Assembly: GCA_003157485.1 (NCBI GenBank)
Contig: PMJQ01000215.1
Span: forward strand, 1-35,952
Direction of reading: 5' to 3'
DNA from: Ignavibacteriota bacterium
GTDB taxonomy: Bacteria > Bacteroidota > Ignavibacteria > UBA10030 > UBA6906
DNA: 35,952 nt
The notes under the pieces are model-generated. The model was given only the letters and a program-made list of their open reading frames with translations. It ran no database searches and was not told the origin of the DNA. Shown here piece after piece: positions 7,023 to 15,107 of the stretch. A program made the translations under genes and the position numbers. The first letter of the stretch is position 1. Each line of letters starts with the position of its first letter.

Positions 7023-7949
7023 CTACGGCTTCTTCCCCCCAATATTCAAGAGCGGCGTCAATTTTTGATCGTACGGCAAGATTACCGTTGAATTGTTGGG
7101 GCTATTGACAAGCTCCTTGAGCTGGGAGATGTAATACCACTGCAGATAGTTCTGCGTCAATCCATTGCCAATGATCTTCTGAGCATTCGAAATGCCCTGC
7201 GCCTCAATTGCCTTTCGTTGAGCCTCTTTTTGAGCATACTGGATCGTATACTCCATCTGCTGAGCTTCCTGGGAAGCTTTGAGCTTTGCCGCAATCGCAT
7301 CGCTGACAGTCGCAGGAGGTTCCACGTTCCTGATCAGCACGTTGTCCAGAATCACCCCCCGGCCGTTGAGTTCCTGCAGCAGCAATTCAGTGACCATTTT
7401 CGTGTAGGCATCCCTCTGGAGAGACATGACATCGCTGGCATCAAACTTTGTGGCGGCATTGACGAGCGCGGTTCTGATCGCCGGCCTCACAATCACCTCT
7501 TCGTAGTCAAGCCCGATATTGCTGTACACGTTGTTCGCCTGCGCCGGATCCAGATGATACCACACGCTGACATCAAACTTCAGGATCAGCTGGTCGCGGG
7601 AAAGTGTGGCGACTGCATCATCACCCACCTTGTTCCCTTCGTTCCTGACCGAAGACATGGTGTAGGCTTTTGTTTGAATGGACATCTTGTACACATCGGT
7701 GAGAAAAAAGATCGGGTGAATGCCGGCCGGGAGAGACTGCTGGCCGACGTTACCAAACGTGACAGGCACTCCTACAAAACCCGGCTCGATAATAGTAAAG
7801 GATGCCGAGAGCAGGGCCAGCACCGCCAAGGCGAAACTCGCTAAGCCCAGTTTCTTAAAATCAACGGGGCGAGCGACATTCCTTGGTTTGACGGTCAGCA
7901 GCACGATTCCCAGAACGATAAACAACAGAATTAAGAATGAAATAGGCAT
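7023..7949 (-). CDS. Prohibitin/SPFH (band 7) family membrane protein
   Basis: The ATG at 7949 follows AAAGGAG at good spacing and gives 308 residues, so the longer frame to 8039 is rejected. The N-terminus has a hydrophobic helix (ISFLILLFIVLGIVLLTV) and a second one near residues 34-54. The SPFH domain follows (IEPGFVGVPVTFGNV, LPAGIHPIFFLTD, DQLILKFDVSVWYHLDP). A helical, charged segment comes next (SDAIAAKLKASQEAQQMEYT... AQKEAQRKAIEAQG), as in prohibitins and HflK/HflC. SPFH proteins build large ring or cage scaffolds in the membrane and often modulate proteases such as FtsH. It is followed by a strong hairpin and appears to be monocistronic. A dyad lies upstream at 8088-8117. Confidence 0.9.
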   Translation of the reverse strand: MPISFLILLFIVLGIVLLTVKPRNVARPVDFKKLGLASFALAVLALLSASFTIIEPGFVGVPVTFGNVGQQSLPAGIHPIFFLTDVYKMSIQTKAYTMSSVRNEGNKVGDDAVATLSRDQLILKFDVSVWYHLDPAQANNVYSNIGLDYEEVIVRPAIRTALVNAATKFDASDVMSLQRDAYTKMVTELLLQELNGRGVILDNVLIRNVEPPATVSDAIAAKLKASQEAQQMEYTIQYAQKEAQRKAIEAQGISNAQKIIGNGLTQNYLQWYYISQLKELVNSPNNSTVILPYDQKLTPLLNIGGKKP

Positions 7950-8087
7950 GTTTTGCTCCTTTGAGTATTGTTGTGACGCGTCCCGGAACGCCGGCAGGGC
8001 GGCCTGACATGCATTTTCAGGTCCGAGGGGAGTGAACAACCCATCAGGGATGAGATCCGGGCCGGCGGATGCCCAACCGGTCTAATG

Positions 8088-8117
8088 TACGACAAATTCT
8101 GTTACATTGTTGTCGTA
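8088..8117. promoter_or_regulatory. Inverted repeat upstream of the SPFH gene
   Basis: The 8-bp arms TACGACAA and TTGTCGTA are perfectly complementary and separated by 14 nt. The dyad lies about 140 bp upstream of the SPFH start codon in non-coding DNA, which is where a dimeric repressor or activator could bind. No matching regulator is identified. Confidence 0.4.
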
Positions 8118-8241
8118 TGACATTTCACACACAGGCTGCCCGGGAAAACATCAGATCGGATGATATGTATTCTGAGGGTACCAAAGGGAAGGCCCGATGA
8201 GATGTCCACCGGGCCTATTCCTGCTCGCGTATTCAGCGGCT

Positions 8242-8745
8242 CTACCGGCCGTGCGCAGGTATCTCGAATGGATTTGTCGATGGATGGGCCCCGGAACTCC
8301 CAACGAAAATCCGCCCCGGTTCGAACTTCGGATCCTTCTCTCCGATTGTCAGCGTGAACGAGAGCATCGGTTCCTTCCCTTTCACGCGGAAATCCACGCC
8401 GTCGATGCTCCCCTTTGTGGAGAAGTCAAAATTGATGACGTGGTGCTCGGGACCCTCGATGAACAGATCTCTCTCGGGGCCTTTGTGCTCGAGTTTGTAT
8501 CCCTTCACCTGGACAAACTCGCCTCCCCTGACTTCGATGACACCCCGGAAGTGGTGATCGAATTCCTTCGTCATTGTCCGGATATGCCAGCCCCCTTCAT
8601 CCTGCCACACCGCGTAATGCTCAACTTTTCCTGCCGCGGTATTCGGAGGCCTGCCGTGGGGGTTGAGAGGTTGATCGGCAAGTGCTGCACCTGTCATATA
8701 CGCCAAGAGAACGGCGACTCCGAGTCTTCCGGCTAGCTTCAACAT
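8242..8745 (-). CDS. Exported protein of unknown function (167 aa)
   Basis: The protein starts with a clean signal peptide (MLKLAGRLGVAVLLAYMTGAALA, cleavage before DQPLN). The mature part of about 145 residues is rich in His, Asp and Glu, for example KEFDHHFRGVIEV, LEHKGPERDLFIEGPEHH and DFSTKGSIDGVDFRVKGKEPMLSFTL, and looks beta-rich. A strong GAGGAG (8754-8759) lies 8 nt before the ATG. A TTGACA-17-GAAATT pair upstream is a plausible promoter. I do not recognise the family. The His/Glu-rich segments could bind metal, which is only a suggestion. Confidence 0.7.
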   Translation of the reverse strand: MLKLAGRLGVAVLLAYMTGAALADQPLNPHGRPPNTAAGKVEHYAVWQDEGGWHIRTMTKEFDHHFRGVIEVRGGEFVQVKGYKLEHKGPERDLFIEGPEHHVINFDFSTKGSIDGVDFRVKGKEPMLSFTLTIGEKDPKFEPGRIFVGSSGAHPSTNPFEIPAHGR

Positions 8746-8798
8746 CTGTATGTCTCCTCAAAGTTGTGATTGATGATCGCCAGAGCAGCGTGTGGCTG

Positions 8799-8827
8799 AA
8801 TTTCGACAAAGGGTGAGAGATTGTCAA
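8799..8827 (-). promoter_or_regulatory. Possible sigma70 promoter for the exported-protein gene
   Basis: On the minus strand a perfect -35 TTGACA (8822-8827) is followed after 17 bp by GAAATT (8799-8804), a 3-of-6 match to the -10 consensus. The predicted start lies about 45 nt upstream of the ATG at 8745. The -35 is convincing and the -10 is weak. Confidence 0.4.
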
Positions 8828-8949
8828 GAGAATTCCCGGCGGAAACGGGACAATATATACCATTTTGCCCTGAAACAGGGGGCTCGGTGGATTTCCGCGT
8901 CTTCTCTTCAGCAGGGAGACGAGACATTCCCTGTGCGGTCTCGAGAGAT

Positions 8950-9014
8950 CGCCAGTCCATGTTGTTCAGCCAGTTGTGCACGTTCAGCCACCGGATGGAG
9001 CACTTCTTCGGTTC
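8950..9014 (-). pseudogene. Probable decayed zinc-ribbon fragment
   Basis: An 18-bp stretch (GAACCGAAGAAGTGCTCC on the minus strand, 8997-9014) is identical to the start of the second zinc ribbon of the TatA-like gene (6531-6548). Downstream the minus frame reads EPKKCSIRWLNVHNWLNNMDW. This keeps the spacing of EPKKCSRC...NKFC but has Trp codons (TGG) where Cys codons (TGC/TGT) would be expected, plus one extra codon. It looks like an old, broken copy of the same module, although an 18-bp match alone is modest evidence. Confidence 0.35.
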
Positions 9015-9271
9015 TTCGGCCAAGAATGCCTATCAAGACCGGTCGAGATAGCAACGACCTTCGTCAGCACACATTCGATTAGCGTCTGTTTCCGCCACTT
9101 CTGTGATGTGCGGACACAAAATCGGCAGCACCCCGGACTTTTAGTGACTGTGATCACACGGGCTCCCGATTCGGGCACCACACTTGAACAACTTCCCCGA
9201 CAGATCACTGTTCACTTCATATTCGTTCGAGCCGGACCCGCCCTCCGAGGCGGCGTTCAGGAGGATTTGAA

Positions 9272-9445
9272 ATGCGCGACAAATTTTTCGAAACATACAA
9301 GACGAGAGTATTCAAGACGATCCTCGAAATCGACCGGACCGCAAACCCGTCAACGCTCGGTGATACGCTGATCAAGCATTACTTCAATGCCGGATATTCC
9401 GAGAGAAGCGCAGCGACTGCAGTGATCGAAGTCGTACGAGTGTAG
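9272..9445 (+). CDS. Small ORF, 57 aa, unknown
   Basis: This frame is too short for the ORF track. It has a textbook Shine-Dalgarno (AGGAGG at 9259-9264, 7 nt from the ATG). The product (MRDKFFETYKTRVFKTILEI, then TLGDTLIKHYFNAGYSERSA) is a compact, charged, probably helical soluble peptide with no signal sequence. It stands alone between an exported-protein gene on the other strand and a membrane-protein gene. The function is unknown. The ribosome site and balanced amino-acid composition are the only support. Confidence 0.5.
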   Translation: MRDKFFETYKTRVFKTILEIDRTANPSTLGDTLIKHYFNAGYSERSAATAVIEVVRV

Positions 9446-9514
9446 ATCCTGCTATTCGAATTCAATCATTCTCACCTCTACTCCTCGTTGCTCCACGCGA
9501 TTGACAGATTTTCC

Positions 9515-9530
9515 TCCCGGTGCTCCGGGA
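9515..9530. repeat. Short GC-rich hairpin
   Basis: TCCCGG and CCGGGA form a perfect 6-bp stem around a 4-nt loop, about 70 nt after the 57-residue ORF. Without a T run it is only a weak terminator candidate. The rest of 9446-9687 shows nothing recognisable apart from the Shine-Dalgarno of the next gene. Confidence 0.3.
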
Positions 9531-9687
9531 ACACCGACATGGGACCGGTTTGTCCAGAGTATTTCTTCTGTTCCGCGGACCTCGCGCAAGAGATTTGTTG
9601 AATCTCCTCTAATCATACAGTACCTTTCGCCCAGGAGCTGTCGGGGGGACTCCACTCCGCATGTTCTCGAGATGAAAGGAGAGAAAC

Positions 9688-10278
9688 ATGAAAAACCTGC
9701 TGACAGAACTCTGGAAGCTTGCGATCATCACGATCATCGGCGTGGCGGGCAGTGTTACACTGGGGCTCATGACGCACGGCCTCGATGTCTTCGGCCCGGG
9801 CCGGGCTGATTTTGCCTTTGTTGCATTCGGGGCAAGCGGGGCGTTCATACTCGCCATTTATCACCTGCGTGGACTCTCCAATACGATCACTGCGGCAGTT
9901 TCCATCAGCGCGATCCAATTCGTCGTGGCCACGGTCTGGCTGCCGACACTGAATGCCGCGATCTGGTCTTTCGGCGTCAACCTGCCGGTTGTATGGCTCG
10001 CATTTCTCTTCGAGCGCAAACTGGCCACGGTTCACTGGGGCAAATTCATCGTCGTAGGCATCGTGTACGGAGTGATGTTCGTTCTGCTGACTCTGCTTGT
10101 GGGAATCCTGCGCAGCGTGGAAACGATACCGGCATTGGTTTTCAGAGCGAATTTCTATGACGGATTCCTGATCGGGCTTGGGATGGGGCTCGGCGTCCAG
10201 GCGGCGGAGGCATTCCTGGAGTCGCTTACTCATTACAGGAAAGGCGACAAACCCAAACAGATGCCTTCCAGAGCCTGA
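9688..10278 (+). CDS. Integral membrane protein of unknown function (196 aa)
   Basis: The ATG follows AAGGAGAG at good spacing. The protein has about five hydrophobic segments: near residues 8-28 (LAIITIIGVAGSVTLGLM), 38-55, 65-85, 95-112 and 128-150 (GIVYGVMFVLLTLLVGIL). A short basic tail (HYRKGDKPKQMPSRA) follows. No family motif is recognised. The next gene, a UroD-family protein, starts 7 nt later, so the two are likely cotranscribed. A transport or membrane-anchoring partner role is possible but not shown. Confidence 0.65.
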   Translation: MKNLLTELWKLAIITIIGVAGSVTLGLMTHGLDVFGPGRADFAFVAFGASGAFILAIYHLRGLSNTITAAVSISAIQFVVATVWLPTLNAAIWSFGVNLPVVWLAFLFERKLATVHWGKFIVVGIVYGVMFVLLTLLVGILRSVETIPALVFRANFYDGFLIGLGMGLGVQAAEAFLESLTHYRKGDKPKQMPSRA

Positions 10279-10284
10279 GGAGAC

Positions 10285-11454
10285 ATGGGACGAAGTCCAG
10301 GATGCTGTGCCAAGCTTGAACGGATGAACAAGACTCTGCGTCACGAGGAAGCGGATCGCGTCCCCGTGAGCGACTTCTTCTGGGGAAGCTTCCTCGAACG
10401 CTGGCGCCGCGACCTGGGGCTCCCGGTCGACACGGATATTTACAAATACTATGATCTGGACTGGATCGTCACCATTCCCAACATGGATCCCCATATCAGG
10501 CAGTTCGATGTGCTTGAGGAGTCGGACAAGCATATCGTCGTCCGGACCGGCTTCGAAGCAATTATCAAGAAGCAGTTCGCCGATCCGATGCCGGCGTTCC
10601 TCAGGTTCGAGACTGATTCGGTCGAGAAAATGGACTCATTCCAGTTCGATGATCCCTGGGATGCCCGGCGGTACTTCAATGCCGGCGACAACCAGATCGC
10701 AGGGGTCGGTGACGGGTTCGCAAGGAACCCGCCGGCATGGCTCGACACGGTGAAGCAGATTCATCCTGATTTCCCGGTGTACGGCAGCGTCTGCGAGGGG
10801 CAGGAGATGCTGTGGCGCATTATCGGATCCGAGAACGTGATGCTCTGGATAGGCCTTTATCCTGACGAACTCGCCAGGTTTATCGAGCGTGTCGGCGAGT
10901 TTGCTCTCGGCATCACGAAGGCCCAGATCGAAGCGGCCGACGGCAGACTTGACGGGATGGTCATCTGGGGAGACGTCGCCTACACCCGGGATGTGTTCTT
11001 CTCCCCCGAGTACTGGCGCAGATGCTTCAAGCCCGTCGTCAAAGCGATAATAGAAGAGTGCCACGCACACGGGCTGCCGGTCATCTATCACGGTTGCGGC
11101 AATGTCCGGAGGATCTTCCAGGATTTCGTTGACGTCGGGGTGGACGCCTACAACCCGCTAGAAGTGAAGGCAGGCATGGATGTCATCGCACTTCGGCGGC
11201 AATACGGCCACAGGATCGGCTTCTGCGGCAACCTGGATGTCATTACATGGGCACACGGCACCCGGGAAGAGATCAAGAAGATGGTCCTCACCAAGCTCAA
11301 CGCTGCGAAAGGCGGCGGTTACATTGTCCAATCCGACCATTCCGTGCCGAGCAATGTTTCCGGAGAAAACTACGACTACGTCATCCGGCTTCTGAGGGAA
11401 TACGGCAACTATCCGCTGCGGCTGGGCGAATATGACATTCCCGGATTGCAGTAA
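10285..11454 (+). CDS. Uroporphyrinogen decarboxylase (UroD/MtaA)-family protein
   Basis: The 389-residue protein shows the UroD-superfamily pattern: LRHEEADRVPVSDFFWGSF at the N-terminus, a central GSVCEGQEMLWRIIG, MVIWGDVAYTRDVFFSPEYW, and PVIYHGCGNV with H269 and C271, then RIGFCGNLDV with C314. A His-x-Cys pair with a later Cys recalls the zinc site of the MtaA/CmuA methyltransferase branch. A heme-pathway UroD would have no reason to sit here. The gene lies beside a Gfo/Idh/MocA oxidoreductase and a sugar symporter, a frequent setting for uncharacterised UroD-like proteins in carbohydrate loci. GGAGAC precedes the ATG at 10285. A start at 10324 would cut the conserved ERMNKTLRHEE block. 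Confidence 0.8.
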   Translation: MGRSPGCCAKLERMNKTLRHEEADRVPVSDFFWGSFLERWRRDLGLPVDTDIYKYYDLDWIVTIPNMDPHIRQFDVLEESDKHIVVRTGFEAIIKKQFADPMPAFLRFETDSVEKMDSFQFDDPWDARRYFNAGDNQIAGVGDGFARNPPAWLDTVKQIHPDFPVYGSVCEGQEMLWRIIGSENVMLWIGLYPDELARFIERVGEFALGITKAQIEAADGRLDGMVIWGDVAYTRDVFFSPEYWRRCFKPVVKAIIEECHAHGLPVIYHGCGNVRRIFQDFVDVGVDAYNPLEVKAGMDVIALRRQYGHRIGFCGNLDVITWAHGTREEIKKMVLTKLNAAKGGGYIVQSDHSVPSNVSGENYDYVIRLLREYGNYPLRLGEYDIPGLQ

Positions 11455-11473
11455 GCCGGTCCAGATAGCCTGC

Positions 11474-12505
11474 CTACATTGTGCTGAAATCCAGAACTGC
11501 GTCCGAATCAGCGCTGCGATAGGCACCGAATGTGATCTTGAGCGTGTCGCGGACATCTTCGAGCCCTGACACCGGAGGTATGCCCCTGAGAATGTAATCG
11601 GAGAATGCCTTAGACTGATTGACAAATGATCCCGCGTATTCAACGTCGTCGTCGATCTTCCCGTCATTAAGGTACAGTCCATCGGTAATCGCCAGGCTCC
11701 CCTCGGTCCCGAATATCCTGATGCCGTTTATCATTCCGGCATGGTTGGATGTCCATGACTGCATGATGACCGCCATTGAGCCGTCAGGATAGAGAAGGCT
11801 TACCTGAGCCGTGTCCTCACAGTCCATCTTTTTCAATACCATTTTTGACTTGAATCCCTGGAGTTTGGCGGGCCTCCCCAGGAGATAAAGTGCCTGGTAA
11901 ATCAGATGGTGGCCGCTGTCAATCAATGCTCCCCCCACTCCGAGCCGTTTGTCCGCCCTCCAACCGTTTGCATGGGCCTCGGAAATCGTATGTGTCGTCA
12001 TGAACGACGAATGGATGATCCGGCCCAGTGTCCCGGCTTCAATAATGTCCTTTGCCTTCCGCACCGCTCCTCTGTAGACCAAATTGTGGGCCGGAAATAT
12101 CTTCACGCTCTTTTCCGCGCTCAGCCGTCTGATCTCATCAAGCTGGTCAAAGTCCGTGACCACAGGCTTTTCGACCATGACGTGCTTTCCGTGAGCGATC
12201 CCTGACTTAATCTGCTCAAAGTGATACGGATTGATGCTGCCAATGATCAACGCGTCAATGTCAGGATCGTCCACCATGGATTCGAAGCTCGCATGCGCCC
12301 TGACCCCCAACCCGGCACATTTCTTCTTCAGACGGTCCATTTCGGCCGCTTTTTCTTTTTCATCACCGAACGGCACATGACACATGCCTGTGATCGCCGC
12401 ATCCGGGTTATTCTTGAACCCATTGGAGTGCCAGTCAGCGATGAATCCGATACCGACCATTCCGACTCTCAGTTTTGACATCGTCGTGTCCAGCTCTGTC
12501 GTCAT
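11474..12505 (-). CDS. Gfo/Idh/MocA-family NAD(P)-dependent oxidoreductase
   Basis: The protein has the Rossmann start LRVGMVGIGFIADWH (GxGxxA-like), SINPYHFEQIKSGIAHGKHVMVEKPVV with the family EKP motif near residue 100, and the C-terminal domain with GGALIDSGHHLIYQALYLLG. Enzymes of this family oxidise or reduce sugars, inositols and sugar acids, and the substrate cannot be told from sequence. The ORF start at 12505 and the ATG at 12481 (MSKLRVGMVG) are both possible. Neither has a good Shine-Dalgarno, and the shorter form matches family length better. It converges with the UroD-like gene, leaving 19 bp between stops. It is divergent from the GPH symporter gene across the FNR-like box. Confidence 0.9.
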   Translation of the reverse strand: MTTELDTTMSKLRVGMVGIGFIADWHSNGFKNNPDAAITGMCHVPFGDEKEKAAEMDRLKKKCAGLGVRAHASFESMVDDPDIDALIIGSINPYHFEQIKSGIAHGKHVMVEKPVVTDFDQLDEIRRLSAEKSVKIFPAHNLVYRGAVRKAKDIIEAGTLGRIIHSSFMTTHTISEAHANGWRADKRLGVGGALIDSGHHLIYQALYLLGRPAKLQGFKSKMVLKKMDCEDTAQVSLLYPDGSMAVIMQSWTSNHAGMINGIRIFGTEGSLAITDGLYLNDGKIDDDVEYAGSFVNQSKAFSDYILRGIPPVSGLEDVRDTLKITFGAYRSADSDAVLDFSTM

Positions 12506-12645
12506 GCCAGTGCGAAGTTCGTTCTGTTCCCGGCCCGGGCACTGGCGACACCCCGCCGGACGGACGCTTCCCGATCCAGACCGCGAGAAGAACCTATCAG
12601 TCTCACGGGAATGAAATGGACTCTCCCACTCTGTTCTGAATGATA

Positions 12646-12659
12646 TTGATTTTGATCAA
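12646..12659. promoter_or_regulatory. FNR/CRP-superfamily box
   Basis: TTGATTTTGATCAA is a perfect match to the E. coli FNR half-site pair TTGAT-N4-ATCAA. It lies in the 248-bp divergent region between the Gfo/Idh/MocA gene and the symporter gene, about 95 bp before the symporter ATG. A CRP-family regulator with the same recognition helix could use it. No such regulator is in the window. Confidence 0.55.
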
Positions 12660-12753
12660 ACAAATGACTAGTGTCAGCATTCTACAGGTCCGCAAATTTG
12701 CAGCTTGAAGTTCTCAATACCCCACTTTCAGCCATCGTGCGAGGATACCAGCA

Positions 12754-14535
12754 ATGCAGCCCCTGAAATTAAGTGAGAAGATCGGCTACGGCTTTGGCGA
12801 TGCCGCCTCGTCGATGTTCTGGAAGCTCTTCGGCATGTACCTCATGTTCTTCTACACCGACATCTTTGGCATTCCGGCCGCCGCCGTCGGAACCATGTTC
12901 CTTGTGACCCGCATCGGCGATGCCGCTTTCGATCCGCTCGTCGGCATCATGGCCGACCGCACCAATACGCGCTGGGGAAAATTCAGGCCGTACCTGCTGT
13001 GGATGGCATTCCCGATAGGGATCATCGTGGTACTGACGTTCACGACCCCCGATATGAGCGTAAGCGGAAAGATCATCTATGCGTATGTGACCTACTCGCT
13101 GATGATGATAGTCTACTCCCTTATCAACGTCCCATATGCATCGCTTATGGGCGTCATGACCGACGACAGCAAACAGAGAACGACACTGGCGACCTTCCGC
13201 TTCATATTCGCATTCGGCGGAAGTTTCCTGGTCCTCGGACTTTTCCAGCCCCTCTTCGACGGATTTGGCACCAGGACATTCAATGAATTCGCATCCCCGA
13301 GGACCATTGAAATTACCGATACCACCGCAAAGACGACAAGCAGAATAGTGGTCTGGGAAGGGACGATCCAGAATTCAACGTTGACAAATCCCGTCGATTC
13401 ACTTCTGTTTCTTACCGCCAAAGCAAATACCACAGCCAAGGAAGCGTTCAGCCTCGGCGTGTTCAATACCAGAACCAGCCAGTATTACGGGTTCAATTTT
13501 GCCGAGGGGAAGGATACACTCGGGTTGCTGCGATCCGGCGTCACCTGCGACGTGAAGATAAGACTGGATCAAATCTCGCCCGGGGAGAACCTCTCCAATC
13601 TCGCCGATCTCAGGTTTGCGAGCAAGGGGATCGATGAGCATTCCATTGCAATTCGCAATATCGCATTAAAGGAGATCAATTACCGCACCGGAACCCAGAA
13701 GGCGGTAATCGTCATTGCCATTCTAGCGGTGATCTTCTTCCTGCTCACGTTCTCTCTGACCCGTGAAAAGGTAAAACCGATCGACGCCAAGAACGCGTTC
13801 AGAGATGATTTGAAAGACCTCAGCAAGAACGGCCCCTGGTTTATTCTTCTCGGGGCGGGCATTTCGACGATTTTCTTCAATACGATCCGCGATGGCGCGG
13901 CGGTGTACTACTTCATGTACTACTTCAAAGGGATGAACAACATCGAATTCAGTTCATCCATGATACTCGCCATCAGCACCATCTATCTGCTGCTGGGACA
14001 GGCGGCCAACATTGTCGGGGTCGTCCTTGCTAAACCTGTCTCCGATAGAATCGGCAAGAAAAACACATTCCTCTTCGCTATGGTGAATGCCGCCATCCTG
14101 AGCATTATTTTCTTCTTCCTCGACAGGACGAATATTTCCCTGATTCTCGTGTTCCAGTTCCTGATCAGCATCAACGCAGGCATCATATTCCCGCTGGTCT
14201 GGGCGATGTACGCCGATACCGCCGATTATTCCGAATGGAAGAACGGCCGCCGCGCCACGGGACTTGTTTTCTCCGCCGCCTCCATGTCGCAAAAGTTCGG
14301 AGCGTCAATCGGCATCGCGATGGTGGGCTGGGTCCTCGCCATCTACGGCTATCAGGCCAACGTGGAACAAACAGAAGCGACACAAAACGGCATCCGCATG
14401 ATGCTGAGCATTTACCCTGCGATCGGGGCCTTACTCGCCGCAGGTTTCATATTCATCTACCCGCTCAAGGAATCAGTTCTCGAGGCAATCAGCCATGAGC
14501 TGGCTGTCTTCCGTTCAACAGGCAAAAAGCCCTGA
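12754..14535 (+). CDS. GPH-family sugar/cation symporter (MelB-like) with large inserted domain
   Basis: The protein has a MelB-type N-terminus: LSEKIGYGFGDAASSMFWKL, then RIGDAAFDPLVGIMADRTNT, with D56 and D60 at the positions of the MelB cation-site Asp55 and Asp59. The third MelB Asp (124) is an Asn here (SLINVPYASL). About 12 membrane helices are present, but between helices 5 and 6 a soluble stretch of about 140 residues (171-312) is inserted. The total is therefore 593 residues instead of about 460. The insert is Thr/Asn-rich and beta-like and should face outside by homology. The sugar substrate is unknown. GAGGATACCAGCA precedes the ATG, and a perfect FNR-type box lies upstream. Confidence 0.9.
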   Translation: MQPLKLSEKIGYGFGDAASSMFWKLFGMYLMFFYTDIFGIPAAAVGTMFLVTRIGDAAFDPLVGIMADRTNTRWGKFRPYLLWMAFPIGIIVVLTFTTPDMSVSGKIIYAYVTYSLMMIVYSLINVPYASLMGVMTDDSKQRTTLATFRFIFAFGGSFLVLGLFQPLFDGFGTRTFNEFASPRTIEITDTTAKTTSRIVVWEGTIQNSTLTNPVDSLLFLTAKANTTAKEAFSLGVFNTRTSQYYGFNFAEGKDTLGLLRSGVTCDVKIRLDQISPGENLSNLADLRFASKGIDEHSIAIRNIALKEINYRTGTQKAVIVIAILAVIFFLLTFSLTREKVKPIDAKNAFRDDLKDLSKNGPWFILLGAGISTIFFNTIRDGAAVYYFMYYFKGMNNIEFSSSMILAISTIYLLLGQAANIVGVVLAKPVSDRIGKKNTFLFAMVNAAILSIIFFFLDRTNISLILVFQFLISINAGIIFPLVWAMYADTADYSEWKNGRRATGLVFSAASMSQKFGASIGIAMVGWVLAIYGYQANVEQTEATQNGIRMMLSIYPAIGALLAAGFIFIYPLKESVLEAISHELAVFRSTGKKP

Positions 14536-14574
14536 CGAAGGATAACAACGGCGCATTCTCGCGAGCATGACTCT

Positions 14575-14994
14575 ATGGACAATTTTCAGACTGTTTCCGG
14601 AATGATGATCGATGAAATGGAATCTCATGCGAGAAAGCTCGGGGTCAAGGGAGTCGCTCTCGTGGCAAGCATGGATAAATACGGCCATTCATGGCTATCC
14701 AGGATGAAAGCCGTTGAGACCATCAAAGACATCCCCGCGAACCCCGAGGGACATGAGTATCCGGGATATAACTTCATCGGGATCGCATACTCCAAAGCGG
14801 CAGAAATGGCTGACACCAGGCTAAACAGCGGGAGCAAATCGAGGCCGGTGTACCAGGGGGAGTTTGGATATCAGGGCGGGGTCATAAGGGAAGTCCCGTC
14901 CGGATTCATGCTCACGGTCTTCAGCGGGGCGAGCGGAGAACAGGACCTGGAAATAGCAAACGTCGGGATGATTGCCTATCCGCGAGAGGAATAA
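14575..14994 (+). CDS. GlcG/HbpS-like protein (tentative)
   Basis: The 139-residue cytosolic protein begins DNFQTVSGMMIDEMESHARK. It contains KGVALVASMDKYGHSWLSRM, AYSKAAEMADTRLNSG, VYQGEFGYQGGVIREVPSGF and FSGASGEQDLEIANVGM. The order (VD-G, KA-A-A, a glycine-rich turn, then G-SGA-xx-D) resembles the GlcG/HbpS heme- or small-molecule-binding family, but several family positions differ. It follows the symporter by 39 nt on the same strand and may be cotranscribed. The start has only a weak Shine-Dalgarno. It could also be a small unknown family. Confidence 0.5.
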   Translation: MDNFQTVSGMMIDEMESHARKLGVKGVALVASMDKYGHSWLSRMKAVETIKDIPANPEGHEYPGYNFIGIAYSKAAEMADTRLNSGSKSRPVYQGEFGYQGGVIREVPSGFMLTVFSGASGEQDLEIANVGMIAYPREE

Positions 14995-15107
14995 TCCTCT
15001 GTCGCTTCACTGAATTCCACACCGGGTATCCCCTCCTCTTTCGCGGGGCGCCAGGCCATCCGGCCGCGGGTATTGTCTTCTGCGTCATGCACACCCCGCT
15101 GCAGATC

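Larger units (their letters stand above)
8746..9271. other. 526-bp gap: promoter and a decayed zinc-ribbon fragment
   Basis: Besides the promoter at 8799-8827, this stretch contains the likely zinc-ribbon remnant at 8950-9014. There is also a loose CGAGAC/GTCTCG stem at 8920-8943 with a 12-nt loop. The rest shows nothing recognisable. Confidence 0.4.

Noticed and set aside
8197-8736. 179-codon plus-strand ORF
   Set aside because: Antisense to the exported protein at 8242-8745, which has a signal peptide and a strong ribosome site.
8739-9023. Minus-strand 94-codon ORF as an intact gene
   Set aside because: It starts at a TTG without a ribosome site, loses any ribbon-like pattern after about 25 codons and overlaps the promoter and start of the next gene. 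Only the short ribbon-like fragment is kept as a remnant.
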